This document shows, piece by piece, positions 35,816-46,717 of a DNA stretch of 64,000 nucleotides (positions within the stretch are counted from its first letter, which is position 1; each line of letters opens with the position of its first letter). The notes beneath the pieces are model-generated. The model was given only the letters and a program-made list of their open reading frames with translations. It did no database searches and had not been told where the DNA came from. The stretch spans positions 1,302,001 through 1,366,000 of the forward strand of contig NZ_JACVCU010000001.1 of the NCBI RefSeq assembly GCF_014518425.1, written 5' to 3'. Position numbers and translations under genes: made by a program. Origin of the DNA: Terrabacter sp. MAHUQ-38. GTDB lineage: Bacteria > Actinomycetota > Actinomycetes > Actinomycetales > Dermatophilaceae.

Positions 35816-36595
35816 TCAGCGACGGGAGGCGGGCGAGCTGCTGGGGCTGAGCCGTCGGGCTACGTCGACGGCGGCCACGCGGGCCCGGGCCACGAGGTCG
35901 CTCACGTGCTCGTCGGTGGCTTCACCGGTGCGCAGCGTCAGGGCGACGGCCGCGAGCGGGCGTCCGCCGCGGTCGAGGACCGGCACCGCGACCGACGAGA
36001 GGTCGGCCGTGACGGTCCCCTCCTCGCGGGCGTGCCCGTCGGTGCGGGTGCGCGCGAGGAGGCTGCGCAGCTCGGCCAGTGACCGCGGCCCGCCACCGAC
36101 TCGCTGCACGAAGGAGTCGCGGTCGGGGTAGAGCGCCCTCACCTGCGTGGCCGGCAGCGCGGAGAGCATCGCCAGTCCGCTCGCGGTCAGGTGAGCGGGC
36201 AGCCGGACGCCGACGTCGGTCACGAGCATGGGCTGGCCGGGCGCACGCTCCTCGAGGAGGTAGATGACGTCGCGGCCGTCGAGGGTCGCGAAGTGGGCGT
36301 TGCGCCCGCACTGGTCGACGAGCCGGCGCATCGCCGCGCGCGCGACGCGGGCCAGGGGCGCCTGCCGCTGGTACGCCGACCCCAGCTCGTATGCCGCCTG
36401 GCCGAGCCCGAAGCGCCGCTCCTCGACGTAGTGGGTGACGTAGCCGCGGCTGTGCAGCACCTTGAGCAGGTGGTAGACCGAGCTGCGGGGCAGGCCGAGG
36501 TCCCGTGCGATCGAGGCGGCGGGCACCGGCTCGGCGTGCCGCGAGAGGTGCTCGAGGACGTCGAGCGCGTTGGCGGCGGCCGGCGCGTTGGACAT
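35816..36595 (-). CDS. IclR-family regulator, probable hut regulator
   Basis: 259 aa. N-terminal winged helix: ASIARDLGLPRSSVYHLLKV then LHSRGYVTHY. The C-terminal IclR effector domain has NAHFATLDGRDVIYLLEERA, LPAHLTASGLAMLSALPATQ and SSVAVPVLDRGGRPLAAVAL. It is divergent from hutH with 102 bp between, and an inverted repeat lies in that gap. By position it should control histidine utilisation, with histidine or urocanate as likely effector. ATG 36595 has AGGAGG upstream at about 9 bases. Confidence 0.9.
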   Translation of the reverse strand: MSNAPAAANALDVLEHLSRHAEPVPAASIARDLGLPRSSVYHLLKVLHSRGYVTHYVEERRFGLGQAAYELGSAYQRQAPLARVARAAMRRLVDQCGRNAHFATLDGRDVIYLLEERAPGQPMLVTDVGVRLPAHLTASGLAMLSALPATQVRALYPDRDSFVQRVGGGPRSLAELRSLLARTRTDGHAREEGTVTADLSSVAVPVLDRGGRPLAAVALTLRTGEATDEHVSDLVARARVAAVDVARRLSPSSSPASRR

Positions 36596-36626
36596 GCGCG
36601 TCCACCTCCTGCCCGCGATCGACGAC

Positions 36627-36642
36627 GTCTCGCATCCGAGAC
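36627..36642. promoter_or_regulatory. inverted repeat GTCTCG-N4-CGAGAC (candidate hut operator)
   Basis: Perfect 6-bp arms in the IclR/hutH intergenic region, followed at once by ACAATTGT (36641-36648). Shape and place suit the operator of the divergent IclR regulator; from memory, the Corynebacterium HutR site also has TCT...AGA ends. Confidence 0.5.
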
Positions 36643-36697
36643 AATTGTGCTCCTCCGTGGGCTCTCGCGCCACCGTTACGGCGGTTCGATGGGACCC

Positions 36698-38263
36698 ATG
36701 GACGCAGCCCTTCCCACCGTCACCGGCACCGTCACCGTCGGGACCGGTCCCCTCACGCTCGACGACGTCGTCGCCGTCGCCCGGCACGACGCCCGCGTCG
36801 AGCTGGCGCCCGAGGCCGAGGCTGAGATCTCACGCAGCCGTGCCGTCGTCGAGGCGCTCGCCGACGACAACGTGGCGCACTACGGCGTCTCCACCGGTTT
36901 CGGCGCGCTCGCCACCCGCCACATCCCGACCGAGCTGCGTGCCCAGCTGCAGCGCTCGCTCGTGCGCTCGCACGCCGCCGGCGCCGGTCCCGAGGTCGAG
37001 CGCGAGGTCGTGCGGGCCCTCATGCTGCTGCGCCTGTCGACGCTCGCCACCGGCCGCACCGGCGTGCGCCTCGAGGTCGCCCGGGCGTATGCCGCCGTGC
37101 TGAGCGCCGGCATCACGCCGGTCGTGCACGAGTACGGGTCGCTCGGCTGCTCCGGCGACCTGGCCCCGCTGGCGCACTGCGCGCTGGCGGTCATGGGCGA
37201 GGGCCCGGTGCGCCTCGCCGACGGCACCCTCACGGATGCGGCAACAGCCTTGCGCGACAACGGGATCCAGCCCGTCGTCCTAGCAGAGAAGGAGGGCCTC
37301 GCCCTCATCAACGGCACCGACGGCATGCTCGGCATGCTCGTCCTCGCGATCCACGACCTGCGCCACCTGCTCACGGTCGCCGACGTCAGCGCCGCGATGA
37401 GCGTCGAGGGCCTGCTCGGCACCGACGACGTCTTCGCCGCGGACCTGCAGCAGCTGCGACCCCAGCCCGGCCAGGCCGCGTCGGCCGCGAACATCCGTGC
37501 CGTCATGGCGAACTCACCGATCCGCGAGTCCCACCGCACCGAGGAGTGCACCCGCGTCCAGGACGCGTACTCCCTGCGGTGCGCGCCGCAGGTGCACGGC
37601 GGCGCACGTGACACCGTCGACCACGCCGCCCGTGTCGCCGCAGCCGAGCTGGCCTCGGCCGTCGACAACCCCGTCGTCACGCCCGACGGCCGGGTCGAGT
37701 CCAACGGCAACTTCCACGGCGCGCCGGTCGCCTACGTCCTCGACTTCCTCGCGATCGTCGCCGCCGACGTCGCGTCGATGGCCGAGCGACGCACCGACCG
37801 CTTCCTCGACCAGGCCCGCAACCACGGCCTGCCACCGTTCCTCGCCCACGACCCCGGCGTCGACTCGGGTCTCATGATCGCGCAGTACACGCAGGCCGCG
37901 ATGGTCTCGGAGATGAAGCGCCTCGCCGTCCCCGCCTCGGTCGACTCGATCCCGAGCTCGGCGATGCAGGAGGACCACGTGTCGATGGGCTGGTCCGGTG
38001 CGCGCAAGCTGCGCCGCTCCGTCGACGCCCTCGGCCGGGTGCTCGCCATCGAGCTGCTGACGGCGGCACGCGGCATCCGCCTGCGCGCACCCCTCGAGCC
38101 CGGCGCCGCCGCGGCCGCCGTCATCGCCGCGCTCGACGCCCGCACCGACGCCCACCCCGGACCCGACCGCTTCCTGGCCCCCGACATCGAGGGCGCCCAT
38201 GCCGCCGTCCTCGACGGCGACGTCCGCGCCGCCGCGGAGTCGGCCACGGGCCCGCTCAGCTGA
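36698..38263 (+). CDS. hutH: histidine ammonia-lyase
   Basis: 521 aa, first enzyme of histidine breakdown (histidine to urocanate and ammonia). The MIO cofactor is formed from the tripeptide in [19 protein letters not shown]; here it is Cys-Ser-Gly rather than the textbook Ala-Ser-Gly, a variant I also associate with Streptomyces HutH. Other family parts: [11 protein letters not shown]-type [66 protein letters not shown] and [16 protein letters not shown] 36698 or 36689 (MGP longer). hutU follows after a 77-bp spacer filled with 12-bp repeats. Confidence 0.96.
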   Translation: MDAALPTVTGTVTVGTGPLTLDDVVAVARHDARVELAPEAEAEISRSRAVVEALADDNVAHYGVSTGFGALATRHIPTELRAQLQRSLVRSHAAGAGPEVEREVVRALMLLRLSTLATGRTGVRLEVARAYAAVLSAGITPVVHEYGSLGCSGDLAPLAHCALAVMGEGPVRLADGTLTDAATALRDNGIQPVVLAEKEGLALINGTDGMLGMLVLAIHDLRHLLTVADVSAAMSVEGLLGTDDVFAADLQQLRPQPGQAASAANIRAVMANSPIRESHRTEECTRVQDAYSLRCAPQVHGGARDTVDHAARVAAAELASAVDNPVVTPDGRVESNGNFHGAPVAYVLDFLAIVAADVASMAERRTDRFLDQARNHGLPPFLAHDPGVDSGLMIAQYTQAAMVSEMKRLAVPASVDSIPSSAMQEDHVSMGWSGARKLRRSVDALGRVLAIELLTAARGIRLRAPLEPGAAAAAVIAALDARTDAHPGPDRFLAPDIEGAHAAVLDGDVRAAAESATGPLS

Positions 38264-38266
38264 CCC

Positions 38267-38326
38267 ACCCGGCACGCGACCCGGCATACGACCCCGCATA
38301 CGACCCGGCACACGAACCGGCATACG
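38267..38326 (+). repeat. five tandem 12-bp repeats before hutU
   Basis: Units starting at 38267, 38279, 38291, 38303 and 38315, consensus ACCCGGCATACG, with one or two changes each. They fill the hutH-hutU spacer, from 3 bp after the hutH stop up to the hutU ribosome site AAGGAG. Confidence 0.9.
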
Positions 38327-38340
38327 ACAAGGAGATCCCC

Positions 38341-39996
<1,656 letters not shown>

Positions 39997-40008
39997 GCAG
40001 CCCCGATG

Positions 40009-40563
40009 TCAGCGCTTGCGCACCTCCTCGTCGGAGATGTCGGCGACGGTCGCGTCGAAGAGCCGGATGACGTCGTCACCGTTCACGGTGAGGCCGACCC
40101 CGTGGTCGCCGCCGCCGAGGGAGATCCGACGCCCGACGAGGTGGCTGTCCGCGATGACCGGCAGCCGCGTGGTCGAGCCGAACGGCGTGATCGTGCCGCG
40201 CTCGTAACCCGTCACGGCCTTCGCGGCCTCGGCGTCGGGCATCGAGATGCGGTTCGTGCCGAGCAGCGCGCGCACCTTGGCCCACGAGAAGGTGCGGTCA
40301 CCGGGCACGAGGACGAAGACGTGGTCGTCCTCGGCCCGGCGCACCACGAGGGTCTTGATGAGGTCACGTGGCTCGATGCCCCGAGCGGCTGCCGCCTCCT
40401 CGAGGCTCCCGACGCGTCCGTGCCGGGTCACCGTGTGCTCGATCCCGGCCGCGAGAACCGCGGCGACCGCCCGCGTGCGGACCGGCGGCGTCGAGCTGGA
40501 GTCACTACGCTCGGCTGTGTCATCGCGGTCAGGGTCAGCGGCAGCGGCGTGGTCGGAATCCAT
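40009..40563 (-). CDS. YbaK/EbsC-family aminoacyl-tRNA deacylase-like protein
   Basis: 184 aa. The C-terminal ~140 residues are a YbaK/ProX-type editing domain: DLIKTLVVRRAEDDHVFVLV with the conserved Lys, FSWAKVRALLGTNRISMPDA, GYERGTITPFGSTTRLPVIA and RRISLGGGDHGVGLTVNGDD. Family members hydrolyse misacylated tRNA (Cys-tRNAPro and others). The N-terminal 30 residues are acidic and disordered. It is opposite in direction to the hut genes on both sides. TAGGCT lies 7 nt before ATG 40563 and no ribosome site is seen. Confidence 0.88.
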   Translation of the reverse strand: MDSDHAAAADPDRDDTAERSDSSSTPPVRTRAVAAVLAAGIEHTVTRHGRVGSLEEAAAARGIEPRDLIKTLVVRRAEDDHVFVLVPGDRTFSWAKVRALLGTNRISMPDAEAAKAVTGYERGTITPFGSTTRLPVIADSHLVGRRISLGGGDHGVGLTVNGDDVIRLFDATVADISDEEVRKR

Positions 40564-40570
40564 GTGAGGA

Positions 40571-40576
40571 AGCCTA
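40571..40576 (-). promoter_or_regulatory. -10 element TAGGCT, leaderless start
   Basis: TAGGCT, 7 nt (TCCTCAC, not a ribosome site), then ATG 40563 of the YbaK-like gene. Confidence 0.5.
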
Positions 40577-40580
40577 GTGA

Positions 40581-40607
40581 CGAGTCCGGACGCGACATCC
40601 GGACTCG
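40581..40607. promoter_or_regulatory. inverted repeat, 10-bp arms CGAGTCCGGA / TCCGGACTCG
   Basis: Perfect arms around a 7-bp spacer in the short region between the divergent YbaK-like gene and the second hut gene block. Since both genes start here, an operator is more likely than a terminator. Confidence 0.6.
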
Positions 40608-40625
40608 AGGTTCGCAACGCGAGGG

Positions 40626-41891
40626 ATGGTGATCGAGGTGACGACGAGCTTCGACCGGATGTGGGCTGATCTCGAGCCCCTCGGTCGTGACCGGGAGACG
40701 GGCGGCTACCGCCGCTACGCGTGGACCAGGACCGACGCCGAGCTGCGCGAGTGGTTCGCCGGGGAGTGCGCGGCCCGGGGCCTCGACGTCGTCGAGGACC
40801 GTGCCGGCAACCAGTGGGCGTGGTGGGGAGACCCCGACACGACCCCGGGCGTCGTCATCGGCTCGCACCTCGACTCCGTGCCCGACGGCGGTGCTTTCGA
40901 CGGGCCGCTCGGCGTCGTCAGTGCCCTCGCGACCGTCGACGCGCTGCGCGAGGCCGGGTTCGAGCCCGACGTGCCGCTCGGCGTCGTGAACTTCGTCGAC
41001 GAGGAGGGCGCCCGCTTCGGCATCGCGTGTGCCGGGTCCCGCATCATCACCGGCGCACTCGACGGCGACCGCGCCCGGTCCCTCTCCGACGGCGACGGCG
41101 TCTCGATGGCCGAGGCCTGGACGCGAGCCGGCCGCGACGCCGCGTCGCTCGGCCGCGACGACGAGACCGTGCGCCGCATCGGGCAGTTCGTCGAGCTGCA
41201 CGTCGAGCAGGGCAAGGCGCTGGCGATCGCCCCCGACGGAGGCGACGACCTCTCCGACCCGACGCGCGCCGTCGCCATCGGCACCGACATCTGGCCGCAC
41301 GGCCGCTGGCGCATCGACCTGCCGGGGGAGGCCAACCACGCCGGCACCACCCGCATCGAGGACCGCCACGACGCGATGATCGGGCTCGCCGGCGTCATCC
41401 AGACCGCCCGGTCGTATGCCGTCGCGCTGGGCTGCGTCGCCACCGTCGGCAAGGTGGACGTCGTCCCGGGCGGCGTCAACGCGATCGCGAGCCACGTGAC
41501 GGCCTGGCTCGACGCACGCGGTCGCAGCGAGCACGTGGTGCACGCCGCCGTCGACGCGGTGGCCGCCGAGGCCGGCCGTCACGGCGCGACCACCACGCCA
41601 GAGTCGTGGACGCCGACCACGACGTTCGACCCGGCGCTCGTCAGCCGGCTGCACGGCATACTCCCCGACGCGCCGCTCCTCGGGACGGGCGCCGGCCACG
41701 ACGCCGGCATCCTCGCGACGCACGGCGTGCCCAGCGCCATGCTCTTCGTCCGAAATCCCACAGGTGTGTCGCACTCACCCGCCGAGTCGGCGGGCATGGA
41801 CGACTGCCACCATGGGGTCACGGCACTCACCGCCGTCGTGACCGAGCTGTGCACACGGAAGGACACCGACTCGATGGGCGAGGCCCGATGA
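40626..41891 (+). CDS. M20-family amidohydrolase, probable N-formylglutamate hydrolase of the hut pathway
   Basis: 421 aa zinc amidohydrolase of the allantoate/N-carbamoyl amidase type. Metal ligands can be seen in IGSHLDSVPDGGAFDGPLGV, VNFVDEEGARFG, VELHVEQGKAL and SHSPAESAGMDD; the dimerisation/substrate loop has GEANHAGTTRIEDRHDAM. By homology it would be called allantoate amidohydrolase, but it is coupled by ATGA to hutF and there is no HutG in the cluster, so I infer that it splits N-formylglutamate to glutamate and formate. Start uncertain: ATG 40626 directly follows GAGGG; GTG 40629 and GTG 40638 are in frame. Confidence 0.88.
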   Translation: MVIEVTTSFDRMWADLEPLGRDRETGGYRRYAWTRTDAELREWFAGECAARGLDVVEDRAGNQWAWWGDPDTTPGVVIGSHLDSVPDGGAFDGPLGVVSALATVDALREAGFEPDVPLGVVNFVDEEGARFGIACAGSRIITGALDGDRARSLSDGDGVSMAEAWTRAGRDAASLGRDDETVRRIGQFVELHVEQGKALAIAPDGGDDLSDPTRAVAIGTDIWPHGRWRIDLPGEANHAGTTRIEDRHDAMIGLAGVIQTARSYAVALGCVATVGKVDVVPGGVNAIASHVTAWLDARGRSEHVVHAAVDAVAAEAGRHGATTTPESWTPTTTFDPALVSRLHGILPDAPLLGTGAGHDAGILATHGVPSAMLFVRNPTGVSHSPAESAGMDDCHHGVTALTAVVTELCTRKDTDSMGEAR

Positions 41892-43222
41892 CTGCGTTCT
41901 GGTGTGAGAGTGCTTGGCTGACAGGCGGACTCGCGCGACGTGTACGTCTCGTGACCCAGGAGGGCCTGATCAAGGAGGTCCTCGTCGACGCCGACCCGCA
42001 GCCCGACGACGTCCGTCTCGCCGGCGTGACGCTGCCGGGCATGGCCAATGCGCACAGCCACGCCTTCCACCGCGCACTCCGTGGTCGCGTCAACGGTGGG
42101 GGTGGCAACTTCTGGAGCTGGCGCGAGCAGATGTATGCCGCCGCGGAGCAGCTCAACCCCGACACGTACTTCGCGCTCGCACGAGCGGTCTTCGCCGAGA
42201 TGGTGCAGGCCGGCATCACCGTCGTGGGGGAGTTCCACTACGTCCACCACCGACCGGGCGGCCACCCCTACGGCGACCCGAACGCGATGGGTCTCGCCGT
42301 GCGGCAGGCCGCCGACGAGGCGGGCATCCGGATGACGCTGCTCGACACGTGCTACCTCGAGGGCGGCCTCAACGGCGGCGGACACGTCGAGCTCCACCCG
42401 GGCCAGCGCCGCTTCAGCGACGGCACGGTCGACGCGTGGGCCGAGCGCATGTCGGCACGGCGGCCGTCGACCGACCGGGTGCGCCTCGGCGCGGCGATCC
42501 ACTCCGTGCGCGCCGTCCGACGCGAGGACCTGCCCCGCGTCGTCGAGGCAGCGGGCGACCTGCCGCTGCACGTGCACCTGTCGGAACAGCACGGTGAGAA
42601 CCTCGCGTGCCAGATGTTCTACGGCCGCACGCCGACGCAGCTGCTCGACGAGGCCGGGGCCCTCGGCGCGCACGCGACGGCCGTCCACGCCACGCACATG
42701 GACGAGGGCGACATCGACCTGCTCGGCGGCACCGGCACCGGAGCGTGCTTCTGCCCGACGACCGAGCGCGACCTCGCCGACGGCATCGGCCCCGCCCGCG
42801 CACTGCACGACGCGGGTAGCCCGATCTCGCTCGGGTCCGACCAGCACGTCGTCATCGACCCCTTCGAGGAGCTGCGCGGCCTGGAGATGCACGAGCGGCT
42901 CGTCACCAACGAGCGCGACCGGTTCTCGGCCAACGACCTGCTCCTGGCCGCCTCGTTCAACGGCTACCGGTCCCTCGGCTGGTCCGACGGGGGCCACCTG
43001 AGCAAGGGCGCCCTGGCCGACTTCGTCACGGTGCGCACCGACACGGTCAACACCGCCGGTGCCGCGCACGACCAGATCATCTACGCGTGCGTCGCCTCCG
43101 ACGTGTCGACGGTCGTCGTCGGCGGTGACGTCGTCGTCAGTGACGGGCGCCACCGGATGGGTGACGTCGGCCGGCTGCTCGCCGGGGCGATCGACCGGGT
43201 CGCGGGTGGGGTCCCGGCGTGA
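41888..43222 (+). CDS. hutF: formimidoylglutamate deiminase
   Basis: 444 aa member of the amidohydrolase superfamily. It deaminates N-formimidoyl-glutamate to N-formylglutamate and ammonia. Metal-site motif [14 protein letters not shown], substrate-region [41 protein letters not shown], and [20 protein letters not shown]. The gene overlaps the M20 amidohydrolase stop by ATGA and the hutI start by GTGA, so all three are translationally coupled. Confidence 0.95.
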   Translation: MTAFWCESAWLTGGLARRVRLVTQEGLIKEVLVDADPQPDDVRLAGVTLPGMANAHSHAFHRALRGRVNGGGGNFWSWREQMYAAAEQLNPDTYFALARAVFAEMVQAGITVVGEFHYVHHRPGGHPYGDPNAMGLAVRQAADEAGIRMTLLDTCYLEGGLNGGGHVELHPGQRRFSDGTVDAWAERMSARRPSTDRVRLGAAIHSVRAVRREDLPRVVEAAGDLPLHVHLSEQHGENLACQMFYGRTPTQLLDEAGALGAHATAVHATHMDEGDIDLLGGTGTGACFCPTTERDLADGIGPARALHDAGSPISLGSDQHVVIDPFEELRGLEMHERLVTNERDRFSANDLLLAASFNGYRSLGWSDGGHLSKGALADFVTVRTDTVNTAGAAHDQIIYACVASDVSTVVVGGDVVVSDGRHRMGDVGRLLAGAIDRVAGGVPA

Positions 43223-44415
43223 GCCTGCTGCTCACGGGGATCGCCGAGCTGACGACGAACGACCCTGCCCGTGCCGACGGCCACACCGACCCCGGTGACG
43301 GGCTGCTCGGCATCGTCCGTGACGCCGCACTGGTCGTGTCGGCAGACGGTGTCATCGAGTGGGTGGGGCCCGTCGCAGAGGCGCCCGACGCCGACGACCG
43401 CCGCGACCTCGGGGGGCGCGCGGTCATCCCGGGCTTCGTCGACTCCCACACGCACCTCGTCTTCGCCGGTGACCGCTCGGCCGAGTTCGCGGCCCGGATG
43501 ACGGGCACGCCCTACGACGGCGGCGGCATCGCCGTCTCCGTGGCGGCCACGCGGGCAGCGAGCGACGACGAGCTCCGTGCCCTCGTGGCCGCCCGCGTCG
43601 CCGAGATGCGGGCCCAGGGCACGACGACCGTCGAGATCAAGAGCGGCTACGGCCTGACCCTGGAGGACGAGCTGCGGTCACTCCGGATCGCGCGTGAGCT
43701 GACACCGCACACGACGTTCCTCGGCGCCCACGTCGTGCCACGGGAGTACGCGTCGGACCGTGCGGCCTACGTCGACCTCGTCACCGGACCCATGCTGGCG
43801 GCGGTCGCCGCCGACGGCGCGACGAGTCTCGCGGAGAGCATCGACGTCTTCTGCGAGCCGCACTCGGCGCACGCCTTCGACGGTGACGAGGCACGCGCCG
43901 TCCTCGAGGCGGGGCGCGCCGCCGGGCTCGCGCTCAGGGTCCACGGCAACCAGCTCGGCCACGGGCCGGGCGTCCGGCTCGCGTGCGAGCTCGGCGCGCG
44001 CAGCGTCGACCACTGCACGTTCCTCGACGACGCCGACGTCGAGGCCCTCGCGGCCGCGCGCGGCACGACAGTCGCGACCCTGCTACCCGGCGTGGAGTTC
44101 TCGACCCGCTCGCCCTACCCCGACGCCCGCCACCTCATCGACGCCGGTGTCGACGTCGCGATCGCCTCGGACTGCAACCCCGGCACCTGCTACTCGTCGT
44201 CGATCCCCTTCGCCGTCGCGCTCGCCGTGCGCGAGATGGGCATGACACCGGCCGAGGCGCTGCACGCAGCCACGGCCGTCTCGGCGCGCTCGCTCGGCCT
44301 GGACCGGCGGATCGCGCCCGGTCAGCCGGCGCAGCTCGCCGTGATCGACGCACCGAGCCACCTGCACCTCGCCTACCGGGCCGGGGTGCCGATCGTGCGC
44401 GCGCTCGACGTCTAG
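43219..44415 (+). CDS. hutI: imidazolonepropionase
   Basis: 398 aa amidohydrolase-superfamily enzyme that opens the imidazolone ring to give formiminoglutamate. Motifs: [65 protein letters not shown] and [23 protein letters not shown] 43219 lies in the hutF stop (GTGA). Its stop overlaps that of the convergent DUF1918 gene by 4 bp. Confidence 0.96.
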   Translation: MSLLLTGIAELTTNDPARADGHTDPGDGLLGIVRDAALVVSADGVIEWVGPVAEAPDADDRRDLGGRAVIPGFVDSHTHLVFAGDRSAEFAARMTGTPYDGGGIAVSVAATRAASDDELRALVAARVAEMRAQGTTTVEIKSGYGLTLEDELRSLRIARELTPHTTFLGAHVVPREYASDRAAYVDLVTGPMLAAVAADGATSLAESIDVFCEPHSAHAFDGDEARAVLEAGRAAGLALRVHGNQLGHGPGVRLACELGARSVDHCTFLDDADVEALAAARGTTVATLLPGVEFSTRSPYPDARHLIDAGVDVAIASDCNPGTCYSSSIPFAVALAVREMGMTPAEALHAATAVSARSLGLDRRIAPGQPAQLAVIDAPSHLHLAYRAGVPIVRALDV

Positions 44416-44618
44416 GAGGTCGTGTCCTCCGCCGGGTGCTCGCAGCGCAGCACCGAGCCGGGGCCGGGATGGATGATCCCGGTGTGGCCGTCGGACCACT
44501 CCACGACATAGGGCGGCCCGCCGTCGGCGCCCTTCACCTCGCGGATCGTGCCCTCACGCGTGCTCTGGCCGACGTGCTCCGCCGCCATCGTGATGCGGTC
44601 ACCCACCCGTGCCTCCAT
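44412..44618 (-). CDS. DUF1918 domain protein
   Basis: 68 aa, the whole being one DUF1918 domain (small SH3-like barrel): [20 protein letters not shown], then [26 protein letters not shown] is placed 7 bases before ATG 44618. Function unknown; common in actinobacteria. Confidence 0.88.
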   Translation of the reverse strand: MEARVGDRITMAAEHVGQSTREGTIREVKGADGGPPYVVEWSDGHTGIIHPGPGSVLRCEHPAEDTTS

Positions 44619-44738
44619 GGCACACCTCCTCGCGTTCGCGGTCCCTCCCAGCACACCACCTGAGGCACCCTCGCGGGAAGCCCCCCGCGAGGAGTGCCCG
44701 TGCGACCTGGGTCTGACGACCCCGGTCGGCCGCCCTCG

Positions 44739-44744
44739 TAGGCT
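44739..44744 (+). promoter_or_regulatory. -10 element TAGGCT, leaderless start
   Basis: TAGGCT, 6 nt, then GTG 44751 of the NarL-type sensor kinase. Confidence 0.55.
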
Positions 44745-44750
44745 CGGCCC

Positions 44751-45935
44751 GTGAGCGAGGGCAACGTCTACGACTGGCTGCAGCGCCGGCCGCTGCTGCT
44801 CGATGTCCCGCTCGCGGTCGGCCTCGCCCTGCTCGGCCTCGTCATCCTCGGCGAGGGCCAGGGGGCCGGCTGGGCCGTCGTCGGTCTCTCCAACCTCGCG
44901 CTCGTCTGGCGTCGCTCGCGGCCCGCGACGGCCTTCGCGGCCGTGAGCGTCGCCCTGGCCGTCCGCGTCCTGCCCACGAGCAACCTGCTGCCGGGCGACA
45001 TCGCCTTCCTCGTCGCCCTCTACTCGCTCGCCGCCTACGACCGGCGCCGCCCGGTTCGCCTCGCCGGGCTCGGCGTCGCGGCCCTCGGCTCCGGCATCGC
45101 CGCATTCCACTTCACGGCGGTCGAGGGCTCCTCACCGGGCAGCGGAGCCGTCGTCTTCACCTTCGTCGCGTGCGCCGCCGCGTCGCTCTCGGCGTGGACT
45201 CTCGGCGACCTCAAGCGCGCCCGGCTCCAACGTCTCGCCGACCTCCAGGACCGAGCCGACCGGATCGAGCGCGAAAGGGAGCAGGAGCTGCGCCTCGCCG
45301 CCCAGCAGGAACGCGCGGCCATCGCGCGCGAGATGCACGACGTCGTCGCACACGCCCTGTCGGTCATCGTCGTGCAGGCCGACGGCGCCGCGTATGCCGC
45401 CGAGCGCAGCCCCGAGGGTGCGCTCGCCCGGTCGGTCGGTGCCCTCGAGACCATCGGCTCGACGGCCCGTGACGCCCTGACCGAGACCCGCCGTCTCGTC
45501 GGGGTGCTACGTGACCCCGAGTCGGGTGCCGAGCTCGCCCCGACCGGCGGCGTCGACCAGCTCGGCGACCTCGTCGCCGGGGTCAGGGCGGCCGGTGTGC
45601 CGGTGTCCCTCACCGTGCGAGGTGCGGAGCGGGGCCGGCCCATGGGGCTCGACCTCGCGGCATACCGCGTCGTCCAGGAGTCGCTGACCAACGTGATCAA
45701 GCACGCCGGTCCGGGGGCCAGGGCCGTCGTCGACGTCGAGCAGGGAGCCGGCCTGCTCCGTATCCGCGTCACCGACGACGGTGTCGGTGCGCGCAGCCGC
45801 GACGACGGGCACGGCCACGGCCTGCACGGCATGCGAGAGCGTGTCGCCGTGCACGGTGGCACCCTGACAGCGGGACCCGGGGCCGGCGGCGGCTTCGAGG
45901 TGCTCGCGACGATGCCGACGGAGGAGCAGCGGTGA
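44751..45935 (+). CDS. NarL-type sensor histidine kinase
   Basis: 394 aa. Four or five hydrophobic helices occupy residues ~15-155. A coiled segment (LQRLADLQDRADRIEREREQ) leads to HisKA_3 with ERAAIAREMHDVVAHALSVI (His near 200). The ATPase domain has YRVVQESLTNVIKHAGPGAR and ends with a short GHGLHGMRERV G-box. GTG 44751. The response regulator follows with a GTGA overlap. This is the usual DesK/NarX-like actinobacterial pair; signal unknown. Confidence 0.94.
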   Translation: MSEGNVYDWLQRRPLLLDVPLAVGLALLGLVILGEGQGAGWAVVGLSNLALVWRRSRPATAFAAVSVALAVRVLPTSNLLPGDIAFLVALYSLAAYDRRRPVRLAGLGVAALGSGIAAFHFTAVEGSSPGSGAVVFTFVACAAASLSAWTLGDLKRARLQRLADLQDRADRIEREREQELRLAAQQERAAIAREMHDVVAHALSVIVVQADGAAYAAERSPEGALARSVGALETIGSTARDALTETRRLVGVLRDPESGAELAPTGGVDQLGDLVAGVRAAGVPVSLTVRGAERGRPMGLDLAAYRVVQESLTNVIKHAGPGARAVVDVEQGAGLLRIRVTDDGVGARSRDDGHGHGLHGMRERVAVHGGTLTAGPGAGGGFEVLATMPTEEQR

Positions 45936-46621
45936 CCGACCAGCCGGGCCACGTCCCGACCCGGGTGATGATCGTCGACGACCAGGCGCTCGTGCGCGCG
46001 GGCTTCCGCATGGTGCTCGACGCCGAGCCCGACATCGACGTCGTCGCCGAGTGCGCCGACGGGCAGGCCGCCCTCGACGCGCTCCCCGGCCGCGACGTCG
46101 ACGTGGTGCTCATGGACATCCGGATGCCGCGGCTCGACGGCATCGAGGCGACGCGCCGGATCGTCGACCGCGGCGAGACACCGAAGGTCCTCGTCCTGAC
46201 GACCTTCGACCTCGACGAGTACGTCTACGCGGCGCTGCGTGCAGGCGCAGCGGGGTTCCTGCTCAAGGACGCCGGGCCTTCCGAGCTGCTCACGGCGATC
46301 CGCGCGGTGCACACCGGTGACGCGGTCGTGGCGCCGGGCCCGACGCGGCGGCTGCTCGACCGCTTCCTGCCGGTCCTGTCCGCCCCGGCTGGGCCGCGCG
46401 GACGGGAGCGGCTCGACGTGCTGACCGAGCGCGAGCGTGAGGTGCTCGAGGCCGTCGGCAAGGGCCTGAACAACACCGAGATCGCCACGGCGTTCTTCGT
46501 CGCCGAGGCGACGGTGAAGACCCACATCCGGCGGATCCTCGCCAAGCTGGGACTGCGCGACCGCGTGCAGATGGTCGTGCTCGCGTACGAGACGGGGCTG
46601 GTCCGCGTCGGCGACGCCTGA
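45932..46621 (+). CDS. NarL/LuxR-type response regulator
   Basis: 229 aa partner of the preceding kinase. The receiver domain runs from VMIVDDQALVRAGFRMVLDA, with Asp in VLMDIRMPRLDG (about residue 64) and the Lys in GFLLKDAGPSELL. The C-terminal LuxR helix-turn-helix is LTEREREVLEAVGKGLNNTE followed by ATVKTHIRRILAKLGLRDRV. GTG 45932 lies within the kinase stop codon. Confidence 0.95.
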   Translation: MTDQPGHVPTRVMIVDDQALVRAGFRMVLDAEPDIDVVAECADGQAALDALPGRDVDVVLMDIRMPRLDGIEATRRIVDRGETPKVLVLTTFDLDEYVYAALRAGAAGFLLKDAGPSELLTAIRAVHTGDAVVAPGPTRRLLDRFLPVLSAPAGPRGRERLDVLTEREREVLEAVGKGLNNTEIATAFFVAEATVKTHIRRILAKLGLRDRVQMVVLAYETGLVRVGDA

Positions 46622-46629
46622 ACGCCCGT

Positions 46630-46649
46630 GCAGGACTTTCGACCCCTTG
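46630..46649. promoter_or_regulatory. DosR/DevR-like box
   Basis: The core AGGACTTTCGACCC matches 11 of 14 positions of the mycobacterial dormancy-regulator core GGGACTWWWGTCCC, and lies about 70-88 bp before the alcohol dehydrogenase start. Confidence 0.35.
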
Positions 46650-46717
46650 CCGAGGCGGGACGTCCGGGGTGCAATCGAGGCAGGTCGTGCAACGGCCGAC
46701 GACCCGAGGGAGGCTCC

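Noticed and set aside
36681-36690. GGTTCGA tRNA T-loop-like string before hutH
   Set aside because: No acceptor, D or anticodon stems around it.
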